Below, piece after piece: positions 22,639 to 33,700 of a stretch of 64,000 nucleotides of DNA. The notes under the pieces were generated by a model. That model saw only the letters and a program-made list of their open reading frames with translations. It was not told where the DNA came from and ran no database searches. Source of the DNA: Magnolia sinica (lineage: Eukaryota > Streptophyta > Magnoliopsida > Magnoliales > Magnoliaceae); the NCBI RefSeq assembly GCF_029962835.1, contig NC_080573.1:38309001-38373000 (forward strand), in the 5' to 3' direction. The position numbers and the translations under genes are program-made. Each line of letters starts with the position of its first letter. The stretch's first letter is position 1.

Positions 22639-23112
22639 TCATCTTTTGGTCGTGCATAAGTCTTTTAAAAATTTAGCATATGAAGGTATTTGCTTCACAG
22701 CATCTAGTAGAGGAATATTGACCTTCACTTGCTTAAGCACCTTTAGAATGTCCTGAGAGTTAGATAAAGGTTGTGGTGCTATAAACCGTTGGGGAAATGG
22801 GGCAATCGGTTTCCCTTGAGGTTTCGATTCTAATTCTTGTGGGACATGGCTAGATTTATCATTGTTATCCTCTTTCGAGTTTTTAGGCTTTTTAGCCCTA
22901 ACCGGAATGGTTTTGTCAATGGTCTTCCTACTCCTAAGAGTGGTGATAGATTTAGCTTGCTCCATCTGATTTAAAGAGCTCGGGTCACTAACTTTATATT
23001 GCAGTTTTGGATTGAGAAGAGTTTGAGGTGGAAGGCTCCCCTTGTTCCTAATCGCACTTTTAATCTCAAGTCCTTGTATGGCCTTTGTGAGGTCATGAAA
23101 GACTTGTAGCAT
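22639..23112 (-). pseudogene. Athila gag-protease linker
   Basis: 157-residue hydrophilic frame with LNQMEQAKSITTLRSRKTID, many lysines and prolines, then IPLLDAVKQIPSYAKFLKDL. This segment lies between gag and protease; the plus-strand element has the same block at 62711-63120. No zinc knuckle is visible. Confidence 0.75.
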
Positions 23113-23322
23113 ACCCTGATTGAAAAGCTCTTGATTTTGAAAATGCTTTAAAATCAGATCCTCTTGAGGTTTCCCTTGATGTGGAATTTGATTAGGGAAT
23201 ACTTGAGGTGTAGCAGTTTTTCTATTTCTTCAACTAAAGTTTGGATGATTTCTCTAGCTGAGATTGTACGTATTGGAGGTGGGCCCACTGAAAGGTCTTT
23301 TATAATTATTCACGGCATTGGA

Positions 23323-24271
23323 TTACTCATTCAGTACCTCTCGAAAGGTGGGTATTGTTGGACAATTTTCAGTTGTGTGAATGTTGTAAGCAAAAATACC
23401 GCAAACAATTTCCTTAGCCTTATCCTTCTTTAATTTCATGGCCTCAAGTTTTCTAGTGAGATTAGGCACTTTAGCATTAATATAATCATCCTCTTTCAGG
23501 AGATACATTCCTCCTCTCTCCTTCAATTGAGTCGGCCTGGACATGGTGCTTGATTTTGGAGAGATGTCCCATGATTGTGTGTTTTCAACAAGCTTATCAA
23601 AGTAGTCCCACACATTATTGACAATTTTATTCATGAATTCCCCATTGCACATTGTCTCGACTAATTGGCACATGGAAGATGTCAGTCCATCTTAGAAGAA
23701 GTTCGTGATGTGCCACGTTTCAAAACCGTGTTGTGGGCATGAACTGACAAGATCCTTGAACCGCTCCCAACGTTAGAAGAATGTTTCATCTTCCTTTTGG
23801 GCGAAGTTCATGATCGACTTTCTAAGGGTGTTCGTCTTATCGTATGAGAAAATTTTCTTTATGAACTCCCTTGTCATGCCATTCCATCTACCAATAGATT
23901 GAGGATGCAGTGAATGTGACCACATCTTAGCTTTCTCTTTCAAAGAAAAAGGAAAGAGTTTCAGCCTGACCGTGTCATTCGGACACGTTTGGAAAGTATA
24001 TAGTGGCTATAATCTTGTCAAACTCTTTTAAGTGTATGTACAGATTTTCGAATTCAAGCCCATAAAATTTTAGAAGGAGTTGGATTACCCCTGGCTTGAT
24101 ATCCATGTGTCCTATATTTTCTGGAAAAACCATGCATGAGGGTGTACTCACCCCCGCCGGTTGTAAATAGTCTCGCAAAGTATGAGGCGGGGGTGCTTGA
24201 TGCACCTGATTCTCATCCTTGACTTCCTCAACCCGAGGTTGAGGTTGTCTTCTCGGTTGATTGGCAGCCAT
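23323..24271 (-). pseudogene. Athila gag, first copy
   Basis: The N-terminal frame at 24271-23975 starts MAANQPRRQPQPRVEEVKDE and carries GVSTPSCMVFPENIGHMDIK, then HLKEFDKI. The frame is then broken, and the middle core (23970-23680) must be read in other frames. The C-terminal frame at 23673-23323 has a MCNGEFMNKIVNNVWDYFDK block and MYLLKEDDYINAK. It is the capsid/nucleocapsid polyprotein of the element. I chose the ATG at 24271 because it follows the leader and matches the start of the copy at 49028 (MATNQ...). Confidence 0.8.
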
Positions 24272-24279
24272 CAGTTCAA

Positions 24280-24861
24280 TTGACTATGAGGATCTCGAGT
24301 GGTGTTTAATCCTGTGATGGATAGATAACCCCTCAACCAATCCTCCTTCACTCAAAAGATGTCAAGTGTTGTCACGGATCCACTTGGGCATTAAACACTC
24401 TCACCCTCAATTTCAGATCCAACCTAAACCTAAAGAAAGAACAAAATAAAAATTTAGAAATTGAAAGGGAGAGAATTAGAAAGAAGTTGCCAAATTAGAA
24501 ATTCCTAAATTAAGATCCTGCAGAACAAAACAAAACAAGTCAATTTCTAAAAATAGAAATTCTAAAATTAGAAAGTTTCTAAAAACAAAAATAGAAAGAT
24601 GAGTTAGTTTCTAAAAACAAATTAGAAAAGTAAACTTTCTAAAAAAGAAAGTTTCTAAAAATAGAAAATAGAAAGTTTCTAGAAAGAGAAAAAGTTAGTT
24701 TTTAAAATCAAATTAGTAAAATTTTTAAACCTAGAATTAGAAAGTTAAGTTAGTTTCTAAAATAAAACAAAAAAATCCTAATTATAAAACTAGAAAATAG
24801 AAAAACACAAATCTTAACCTAATTCCAAAATTAGCTAATCTCTAAAAAATGCAATTGTTAA
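24280..24861 (-). other. Athila leader, first copy
   Basis: Non-coding AT-rich leader with repeated TTTCTAAAAAC and AGAAAGTTTCTA words, parallel to 13560-14139. No frame is present. Confidence 0.6.
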
Positions 24862-24879
24862 TCCCCGGCAACAACGCCA
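24862..24879 (-). other. Primer-binding site (tRNA-Asp type)
   Basis: The reverse complement reads TGGCGTTGTTGCCGGGGA, two mismatches from the TGGCGCCGTTGCCGGGGA expected for tRNA-Asp. It sits a few bases from the LTR end and starts the leader. Confidence 0.85.
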
Positions 24880-24887
24880 AAAACAAG

Positions 24888-25884
24888 TTCACAACCCCAA
24901 GTGTAGGGCCGCGATGTAATAATAATCTCGGTGACATCGATGTCGAATCCACAGGGACTATTCTTGCCTGTATTATGAAAGCAACTAAAATTAAAAGTAG
25001 AATAAGATCTAAAACTAAATCTGAAAGATTAAATACAGTAATTGTGAGTGATTGTGAAAATTATCAATTCAAAGTGGGAACTAGGGTGCCAAGGATCCAC
25101 TTATAGGTACTCAGGATGCTACCTTGCTTGATTCAAGGATCACAATTGGAATTGGAGTCCTATCCTATCCAATTGGAAAAGAGAGATAATCAAATCTCTA
25201 AACATCTTATGAATCTAGTCTCAACGGATGAGAGTTATGAGGTTTAGAAGTGATTCCATTACCTAACCATGCCCAGGAGACAATGATAAACAATAGGATA
25301 TACCAATCTCACAATCAAACATAAGAGAATTGGGAAGATTAGGAATGATTCCATCACTCGACCATGCCCATGGGACAATGGTGAACAACAGGATTTCCTA
25401 ACTTCTCAATCTCAAAACAGGAAAAGGAGATACTCAAAGCTATCGCAGATCCATTATAATTTAAGTCACAATAAACCATTAAAACTAAAAGTATTCCTTA
25501 ATAAAGAACTAGAATCCATGAGGTTCAATAAAAACATGAATCAAAGCAAAGAAAATATCTCAATCACGCTACAAGCTTCACCCTTTAGCCCTAGGTAAAG
25601 GATTTAGCCAGCCATAGACATGATTGGAATCAAAACCCTAAAAGAAAGCATTAAAAACAAACTAGGAAAGGAGAAAAACTATTGAAAGGCTTTTCCACCC
25701 CTTAGCTCAGCTCCTTGAAACCCTTGTTATCATAAAAATCGCATGGAAACCCCTATTTATAGCCTTTCATCCGCAAAATCGCAAAACTGCTTCAAATTTA
25801 CGCACTCCGTGTAAAATCTGCATAACCCTCGACTGGTCGAGGGTCACATTCGACTAGTTGTAGAGTACCTTTGACTGGTCAACA
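24888..25884 (-). repeat. Athila 5' LTR
   Basis: About 1 kb between the PBS side (TTCACAACCCC) and GGTCAACA at 25884. On the minus strand it starts TGTTGACC. It holds a TATA box on the minus strand (CTATAAATAG, 25762-25753). Upstream of that are three dyad motifs: CGACTGGTCG near 25832, CGACTAGTTG near 25851 and TGACTGGTCA near 25873. The PBS-proximal 177 bp recur at 12731-12907. Confidence 0.75.
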
Positions 25885-25894
25885 TAAATCAAAT

Positions 25895-26630
25895 TTTTTT
25901 TTTCAGCTCTATGTTGTTTATCCATTTTGTCCTCCATGTATACTTATTAGTTTGGCTTCATAGCATAGCTCATCCACGTCTCTCCCTCATGAGGCATTAG
26001 TTCTTAGCTTAGTTTCAATATGGTGTAGCGTATTGCTGTAGTACGCACATAAAAGTAGTTTAAATATGTACGACGTAGTCGTCAGATCCCCAGATTATTG
26101 AGTCTTTACTTGGTACATCTCTGATCACATCTTGTAAATCTCATTTCACAATCATCTGGTATTTTTCACGGCCATTCTCACTAGCACAGACTGTCATAAG
26201 TAATTTTTTCTGCTTATTTTCATTCTGCTGATTGTACTACTCCAGTACTCTAATTAATAAAATCGTGACTCAGCCTTTACTTTTAATTTTTCTTTTTTAT
26301 ATTGCTTTATTAAGAAACATGATCTAAACTATCACCGTTGAATGCAAAATCTTTGTCTTCAAGGTAAAAGGATTTCACTAAGGACTAATCCTCCCCTTTT
26401 AAAAAATGCCCAATTACTATAATAATAGGTGGTTGAACGGTCAAGCTAATTTTCACAGATATGGTCATAATTGGACTAGTTTGCCATAAGGTCACAAACA
26501 TTTAATTTGATTTGAATCACATACAACTCTGGCACACTCAATAACTAATCTAATCACATACGTTTAACTGAAATCTGGCCGTTCTTCATATGTGTCGTCA
26601 TGTGTCCAAATTGAACACACAACAGGAACA
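25895..26630. repeat. ~700 bp dispersed repeat, copy 2
   Basis: Partner of 1540-2250 (landmarks given there), same orientation. It begins right beside the Athila LTR end and carries an extra ~50 bp near 26530-26580 that the first copy lacks. Confidence 0.6.
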
Positions 26631-26639
26631 TTGGATATC

Positions 26640-27430
26640 TTTGAATTTTAACCGTCAAATAAATGTCCACGAATCAGATGTTCAGATGATGAAGTAGGAG
26701 AATTTTTGGTTCATGGTACATCTAATTTTGAAAACATAATTTTAATTGTTCAATTTGAACTAATTACATGCCACGTATATAAATTTTAAGTAATGTTTGA
26801 GTGGTCCGTGTCTCATCCATCACAGTGCCGAGTATCAAAATTTTTTCAAAGGAGCTTGAATGAGAAGAGGAGAGATTTGCTAATTCCACAAGGGGTAGCC
26901 AAACACACCCACACAAGTCCCACGTGAAAATATGAAGCACGTTTTTGAGATCTGAGCTTTCCAAGGTTGGAATTAATGCTTAGAAAATCACACAATTTTC
27001 ACTCTTTGGGTGGGCAATAACGTGCGGCGGTTGTTAATTTTATTTATAGCCATTCAATAGTTTTGATATTCCTTGGCTCACCGGAGTTGTTGAGTGGACT
27101 GATTTTTACGTCAAAGATCTAAACGGTACAGCTCACCTAATGGAAAGCTAAGATCTCACACATGTCGTGTTGCGGCCACATGGCCCCATGCACGTGTCTG
27201 GAATTAACAAACTCAGAATGCTTATGGCATATTTGTCGGCATGACAGCAGCTCAGCTCCATCCGACGGATGGTATTTCACCCGCCTTTCGAATACAGTAG
27301 GGCCATCTACATGGAGTTCTTGCCTCGAGAGGAAGCAGATTGCATGGTGACCAAATGCCACGTCGGACGTGCGGGCGTTTGATTCGGCGACAAGAGTGGC
27401 TCCACACAAAACATGTTTTAAAGGGGGATC
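26640..27430. other. Non-coding stretch, nothing identified
   Basis: Short frames exist on both strands (for example 26764-26964 minus and 27137-27409 minus) but none resembles a known domain. The section 27130-27420 is more GC-rich than its surroundings. I see no promoter, RNA gene or repeat ends here. Confidence 0.4.
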
Positions 27431-27438
27431 AGATTAGC

Positions 27439-27965
27439 TGTTACCCGGGTAAAAGCTTAGTAGGTTTACCCTTACCGTGTCGGGCCCACCTTGATGAATG
27501 TTTCATATCCATACATCAATGCTGTCCATCCGTTTTTTCAGCCCATTTAAGGATGGACGACGTTATCCCAAAACTTATGTATATCCAAATCTCTAGTGGA
27601 ACACACGATTGGAAAAGGTGGTGAATAACCATTAAAAGCTTTTTTAGTCCACAAAAGTTTTGCATCAAGCTAATCTATTATTTTCCATTCTTCTAGTTTT
27701 GTTTGACTTTATCAATAGGTTGGATGGAAAATAAACATTATGGATGTACTTACACTGGTGCTGGAAAGTTTTTAATGGTGAGCATAGTGAGGGTTCAATC
27801 ATCACTGTTTCTTGTGGTGTGGTCCACCTGAGATTTGGATATACTTAATTTTTGGGACTATCCTAAAATGTGATGGAAAATTGGATGGATGGAAGATATA
27901 CAACATATCCTCAAAGTGTGCCCTATGGTAACGGTAACACCCACTAACCGGTTACCCGCGTAACA
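27439..27965. mobile_element. Foldback MITE with GTTACCCGGGTAA-type ends, copy 2
   Basis: The left end TGTTACCCGGGTAAAAGCTT and the reverse complement of the right end, TGTTACGCGGGTAACCGGTT, match as terminal inverted repeats. The pairing continues inward through long arms: the left TATATCCAAATCTC near 27580 faces the right GAGATTTGGATATA near 27830. The core (TGGATGGAAAATAAACATTATGG-like text near 27720) is the family core. No clear target duplication is visible. It has no coding capacity, so it needed a transposase from elsewhere. Confidence 0.7.
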
Positions 27966-28151
27966 TTCAATTCGTGCTTGCTTGAAAGGACGCGCTGACA
28001 TAGCTAGACGATGCTCTGAGTCCCAACCATTATATATATAGTCCCAGTGTCCTGCGCACGGTACCACATGAGAGAGAGGAACGCTGACCTAAGCATCTTC
28101 TTATTTGAGTGCCTTTGCACCGTGTGATGGGCATAGAATCTAAACTTTTCA

Positions 28152-28335
28152 CATGATGTGGCACCCCTTGAAACTCTATAGGCCCAATTATCTACCTGAT
28201 CCAAAATTCTAGTGAGCCATATCAAAGAGAAATACAAGTCAAGGGAGGAAAATATTTTCTTTTTCGATGGCCCACCAGAGTTTTGTATCAAGCTTAAAGT
28301 TGGGCTCGTGAGGTTTCAAGGGGTGCTGCATCACG
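28152..28335. mobile_element. 184-bp MITE
   Basis: The left end CATGATGTGGCACCCCTTGA and the reverse complement of the right end, CGTGATGCAGCACCCCTTGA, are terminal inverted repeats with 17 of 20 matching, and the pairing continues with AAACT/AAACC. The short interior is AT-rich with no frame. The target duplication is not clear. It is unrelated to the foldback family on either side. Confidence 0.7.
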
Positions 28336-28414
28336 TTGATCGCTCCTATTTATATTCATTAACTTTGATAAATCCCTAATTACTAAGCTCGTAGGAAAAC
28401 AGGTCTAGACTTGA

Positions 28415-28417
<3 letters not shown>

Positions 28418-28474
<57 letters not shown>

Positions 28475-28496
28475 CTATATATGTGTGTGTGTGTGT
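28418..28496. repeat. (CT)n and (GT)n microsatellites
   Basis: A nearly perfect CT run of about 55 bp (28418-28472), then CTATATAT, then about seven GT repeats (28482-28496). Confidence 0.98.
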
Positions 28497-28830
28497 GGTC
28501 CATCCATTTTGGCAACTTATGTTAGGGCATGAGTCAAAATGAGATAATCCCATACCACACAACAGGAAAATGATTGAAAGCCCATCATTAAAAACTTTCT
28601 ACAACCCACTATAATCATTTTCTATCCAACTTGTTGATTAGGTCTCACAAACTGGATGAAAGGAGAACACAAATATTAGCTTAACTCAAAACTTTTGTAG
28701 CCCAATAGAAGATTTTAATAGTGGGTGCTCAATCACCACGTACGGTTTATGTGTAATCCACCTGAGATTTATACCTGCCTCATTTTAGGCTCATGCCCTA
28801 AAATGAGCTAGCAAAATGGACAAAGGGTGT
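28497..28830. repeat. Foldback MITE-like element, copy 3
   Basis: The left arm (CCATCCATTTTGGCAACTTA, then GGGCATGAG) pairs with the right arm (CTCATGCCCTAAAATGAGC, then AAAATGGAC). The core AACTTTCTACAACCCACTAT is that of the family. It starts directly at the end of the GT microsatellite. Confidence 0.55.
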
Positions 28831-28940
28831 GGATAAAACATACATATCATGGTGGAGCCCATGTCGCCAATGCAGTGGATTAGGCTTAGCCCATCTCTTT
28901 AATGATTGTCAGTCAGGTCGATGGCTGCAAGGCCTGACAG

Positions 28941-29509
28941 TGTTAAGATGTGAAGCCACATCTGGGGGTCGCACGACTGGTTGTGGCCCCTGTTCGACCA
29001 GTCGTAGGGTCTAACTCGACCGGTCGTGGACCGGCTCGACTCAAAGTCCAGCGAGCACTGTTTTTTATCCGGAGGTGTTCGACCGGTTGTGGGGTCCTCT
29101 TGACTGATCGTGCAAGCTACACGACCAGTCGAGGTTACGCAGATTCGTTCCGCGATTTTAGTCGGCTTTCGTAGAAGTGCGAAAGGGAAGTTGCCTAAAC
29201 TATAAATAGGTGTCCCTAGGGCTTTTCTAGGGTATGAGAAATAATTCTAAGGTGTGGGCAAAGGGTTTTCTCTGTACTTCCAAGGGAGAGGTTAGTATAT
29301 TGCCTTGTAATCTTCATTTTTCTTCATAGTGGAAGTTTGCATCCATGGTTTTTTACCCTAGTTTGGAGTTTTTCCACGTATATCTTGTCTTGTGGTTTGT
29401 TTGGATTAATTTGATCAATTTTTAGTCTATATTGCTTCTTATTTATCGTTTATGGGTGAGACCGGAGATTGGATCTCAGTTCACTGCATTGTTGGCGTGT
29501 TGCGCAACA
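28941..29509 (+). repeat. Copia 5' LTR
   Basis: It matches 37134-37718 from GTGGCCCC onward; both share AGGTTACGCAG, CCTAGGGCTTTTCTAGGG and GCGCAACA at the end. The TATA box is at 29201 (TATAAATAGG). The left border could be 28941 (TGTTAAG) or 28949 (TGTGAAG). Confidence 0.8.
28974..29210 (+). promoter_or_regulatory. U3 array of CGACCGGTCG dyads and TATA box
   Basis: Palindromic or near-palindromic decamers of the form CGACYRGTCG lie at 28974, 28995, 29017, 29080, 29101 (TGACTGATCG) and 29122. TATAAATAGG is at 29201-29210, about 70 bp after the last one. The 3' LTR has the same arrangement with seven decamers (37152, 37173, 37248, 37269, 37290, 37311 and a looser one), and its TATA is changed to CTATATATAT near 37409. 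The positions suggest binding sites that drive element transcription; the factor is unknown. Confidence 0.55.
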
Positions 29510-29511
29510 AC

Positions 29512-29523
29512 TGGTATGAGAGC
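29512..29523 (+). other. Primer-binding site (initiator tRNA-Met type)
   Basis: TGGTATGAGAGC, one mismatch from TGGTATCAGAGC, two bases after the LTR end. Confidence 0.9.
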
Positions 29524-29548
29524 TATTGGTTTAGTTCTATTGGGAGCG

Positions 29549-30325
29549 ATGACAGAAGAAGGGAAGACTAGAATTGAAAAGTTTGATGGTTCAAACTTTG
29601 CCTTCTGGAAGATGCAGATGGAGGATTATCTGTATCAGAAGGACCTCTATATTCCTCTAGGAGGAAAAGGGAAGAACATGAAAAGATGACAGATGATGAA
29701 TGGTTTTTATTAGATCAGAAGGCTTTAGGAACGATCCGGCTCTCTTTGTCTAAGAGCGTCGCCTTCAACATATCCAAGATGAAAATCACAAAAGAATTAA
29801 TAGAATCCCTAGCCACCATGTATGAAAAATCCCTAGCATCCAACAAAATTCATCTTATGAAGCAGCTATTCAATATGAAGATGTTAGATGGTGAGAGCGT
29901 GGCTGAATATCTAAATGAGTTCAATACAGTCACGAGCCAGTTGGAATCCATTGGCATTATTTTTAAGGATGAGGTCAGGGCGTTATTGATCTTGTCCAGC
30001 TTGCCAGATAGTTGGGATGGTTTGGTGATTGCTGTGAGCAATTCCTCAGGGTCGACAAAGCTGAAATTTGATGATGTGACCGGTCTAATTCTCAGCGAAT
30101 AATTCAAAAGAAAGGCATTCGGAGTTTCAAGGGATTCAAGGAATGCTCTAAACGTTGAAGGAAGAGGCAGATCACTAAATAAAGGAGGCAATAAATATGG
30201 GCATTCTAAGTCGAGAAAGAAGTCCAAGGGATAAAAAACAAAGACGGGTGTTAGCATTATGGCAAGAAGGGGCACATGAAACGTGATTGTAGGGCGCTCA
30301 AGAAACAAGAAGAAAGCTCTTAAGG
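29549..30325 (+). pseudogene. Copia gag
   Basis: Starts MTEEGKTRIEKFDGSNFAFW at 29549. A frameshift near 29686 moves the rest to the frame 29686-30102, which contains MTDDEWFLLDQKALGTIRLS, then MYEKSLASNKIHLMKQLFNM, then VRALLILSSLPDSWDG. This is the UBN2-type gag domain. A zinc-knuckle-like block (KKGHMKRDC) follows near 30265 in another frame, its first cysteine region damaged. It is the RNA-binding capsid protein of the element and is no longer intact. Confidence 0.85.
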
Positions 30326-30404
30326 CAGGTAGGATTCAGTGAATCTATCTAAGGAGAGTGATACAGAGGCGTTTATGTTGTCTCTTGATGTGAAGAATGA
30401 GTCT

Positions 30405-30732
30405 TAGGTTATAGACTCGGGTACTTCGTTTCATGCCACTTCATGTAAGGAAGTTCTACGTAAATATGTATTAGGTGACTTCGGGAGAGTCTACCTGGGT
30501 GATGATGAGCTGTGTAGTATTGTTGGAAAGGGAGACGTTCAAATAAATCAGAAAGATGAAATGGTTTTGAAATTGAAGGATGTCAGACACGTATCGAGTT
30601 TGAAACGTAACTTAATCTCAGTGGGGCAGTTAGCCGATACCGGTTATGTGACGACATTTACTAGTGATTCCTAGAAGATCACAAAAGGTGCCTTGGTGAT
30701 ATCTCGAGCCAAGAAGGAAGGTACTTTGTACG
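30405..30732 (+). pseudogene. Copia protease, 5' part
   Basis: The active-site block VIDSGTSFHAT is at 30408-30440. It is followed by VYLGDDELCSIVGKGDV, then VRHVSSLKRNLISVGQLADT, then AKKEGTLYV, where the solo LTR cuts in. The protease active site is intact, but stops precede it and one follows (in the DS*KI text). Confidence 0.85.
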
Positions 30733-33700
30733 TGTCACGCCCGAACTTGGAAACCGGGCTCACAAAATTCCCGATCGCCGAATCCGCGCGACAGCCTCCG
30801 TAGAACCCCATTTTCGGATCCCGGCACCCATTCACCAGGTTCCGATCCTGGGATACTACAAGGAGGATTTCAAGTCATCGGTCGATTCATAATGAGCATA
30901 ACAAAAGCATAACCCACAAACAATAACCACAAGAACACCACCACAAAATCCACTATGATCAAAAACTTTTGAGTATAATGCGGCAGAAAGGGGAAATACA
31001 ATGCAATAAAAGAAACAAAACTCCAGAAGCTCGGCTGCACGCTCCAACTATGGCGATAGGGTCGCGATCGCGTGGCGTCACCGCACGCATCAATCGTGCA
31101 TAAGCTTATGGAAAGCTTAGAGGGTGGTGTAAGTGTGTGCGCAATATAAACGTGCTCAAAATGCAAGGTCGAGTAATGCGGAATCATGATGATGAGCATA
31201 TGAATGCAATCAGCCAGGGCTATGCGGTGCAAGATATGAATGCTATCGGCCATAACACACCATGCAATGTGAGATGCAACTCAAGCATGCCAATCCTCAT
31301 CATGTATCGGTGGTTCTCATTCTCGATAATCACCGGGTTCAATACACTCCAAATGGCACTGCCGCTCTCCTAGCCGCATACCCAAGTGAGCGTAAGAAAC
31401 CTCACTATCCGCCCGGCCAATAGTCCGCCAATACCTATCCGGCACGTCGATAGCGGAAGCTGGTCAAACTCAGCATAGTATTGCCCCTACCCTCGGGCGA
31501 GTAAGGCCACACCCCTTTCCAACCGACCACGACACGGTGGGAGACGCGGCCTCCGGTATTCGGCCCTCATGCGCTCGTATATCCACTCGGTCTCGACGTT
31601 GGAGTCATCCTCCGGTACCATCGGGTTTAGGGATTTTCACCCAGAGATATCTATGGCGCCCGTATGCTAAAACTAAATATTTTCAGTATCCAATCCTGTC
31701 ATCCACGATGTGTGTGTGGAGGCTATGGCCCTGATGTCGCTAGGGCATACAGAACTACAATCACACAAATGCAAGTGCATGAATCATACTATCACTCATG
31801 CAGTCTGTATATACCATGCACTTATATGAGGCAACTCCGCCTATCAGGGAGCCCATAAACAGTCTATCCAAAGGTATATGCTATGATCGGTCATTCCTCA
31901 CATCAGGCATACATATGGTGCGAATGATCATGAATCATGCATCTATACTAAACATGTAATAAGAGATGGGTTCTAGGTATAATGGAGATGGGCCTAGACG
32001 GCCTACTTACCACAAGTTTGGGCCTATCAGTGGGCCTTAGGGAGAGCTATAATGCGGACATTTAACCAACATTATCAATGTGGACGTCAAACCAACATCG
32101 CTCCCAAGGAATGGCCTTCCATGAATCACATATTGTAATGGACCTATTTACATCTTATTGGGCCTCGTCCCAACGGCCTTAGGTTCATTAAGTGGGCTGC
32201 CTCATATGGGCCTTATATAAGTCAAGTGGGCCGCATCAATGGCCTCATGTACATTGCAATGGGTCATACTCCATGGGCCTTTGAAAACATCACAATGGGT
32301 CTCGTAACATGGGCCTTATATATATCAGAGTGGGCCTCGACAACGGGCCACCAATACGTCGAATGGGCCTAACCTTATGAAGGTGGGCCTCCCCAACGGC
32401 CAGTAATACATCAATATGGCTCCATCACATGGGCCTAGGGCTCACCATAATATTTATTTGAAATCCAACCTATTCATAAGGTCACTTGGACCTTGGGTAA
32501 GGCCCACTGAAATGTTTATTTGAAATCCAACTTATTCATAAGGTCACGGGACCAGGGGGCCCACCAGGATGTTTATTTGCCATGCAACCCGTGGATAGGG
32601 TCACGTGGGCCTAGCCCACGGTAATATTTATTTGCCAGCCAACCTGTTTGTAAGGTCACGTGGACCTGGGGGTCCACTGTAATGTGATTTGCAAATCTAG
32701 TCCACCCATCATGTGTGTCCCACCTGGTTGACCATCCAAACCAAGTTTCAACCGCATCCAAATTTCAGGTCGGCCCCACCAAATAATTTTATATGTTTTA
32801 GGCATATATTCACATGATTTTTGGATGGTGTGGCCCACTTGAGATCAGTATACGGCCGATTTTTTTTTTGGGACAGACCATAATCAAAGGGGACCCATCA
32901 AATGCTCGGTGTTGATGATCGAAACTCATCACCGTGGGCCCACATGAGCCGTGAGGCCCCGCCGATCGTCCGCTCGTCATCGCAGCACTGCGGCTACTTT
33001 AAAACTTTTATTATTATTATTATATATATTTTTGTTTTGGGGCCCACCGAGATGTGATTCACAATCCAAACCCACCCATTATGTGTATCCCACTGTTCTA
33101 CCCGTCCGGAACTAGTTCACTTGCATCCAAACTTCAGGTGAGTCCCATCGAGTACTTTTATGATCCGGCATGTCTTTACATAGTTTTAGATGGTATGGCC
33201 CACCCGATGATCAGATCGCCTTAAAATTTTGGCTCAACGCCTAAAGAAGACTAGAGAATAGAATGGACGGTGTGGATCACATACATACATCAAGGTGGGG
33301 CCCGCATGAGCGATCCACTAAAAAGTAACTTTTTCTTCCTTTTTTTTTGTTAGCCATGCCGTACGCCTACGTCCAGCGTCTCTGGACGCTGGAAGGTTTG
33401 GATAAACACTGCCTCATGGTGGGTCCCACGCGTGAGTGGCCCATGTTCATCAAGGTAGGTCCCACATGATCATGGCCTACCATATATATAAATATTAATA
33501 AAATATTATAATATATCATTTACTCTAAATAGGGGGGTGGATCTCTCCTAAAATGAGGTGGGCCACCCTATTTGATGGATGGAGTAGATTTAATATATTG
33601 GTGGGGCCCACTTCATTCTAAGGAAGAGAGAAAGAGAGGGAAAGAGAGAGAAATAGAGAGAGATACACGGTGAGATAGAGGAGGGACCCCGCCACTATGG

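Larger units (their letters stand above)
12731..25884 (-). mobile_element. Athila-type Gypsy complex (two copies, nested solo LTR)
   Basis: Read on the minus strand: 5' LTR (25884-24888), PBS, leader, gag, linker, protease, pre-RT spacer, RT, RNase H, integrase (19800-19303, continued at 15230-14950) and a 3' non-coding region (14945-14166). Then, with no LTR between, comes a second copy: PBS (14157-14140), leader, gag (13530-12908), and after a deletion the last ~177 bp of an LTR (12907-12731). The solo LTR at 15232-19278 splits the integrase. Athila assignment rests on the gag type, the tRNA-Asp PBS and the long 3' non-coding region. All frames are broken. Confidence 0.8.

Noticed and set aside
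1540-26630. Dispersed repeat pair as the LTRs of one large old element
   Set aside because: No TG/CA ends, no PBS or polypurine tract at the right places, and the interior is explained by independent elements with their own ends.
26764-26964. 66-residue minus frame as a small gene
   Set aside because: No domain, no supporting codon pattern, and many frames of this size are expected by chance.
28974-29131. Regular short repeats reminiscent of a CRISPR array
   Set aside because: The repeats are 10-bp palindromes with short irregular spacing inside a plant LTR; no cas genes and a eukaryotic context.
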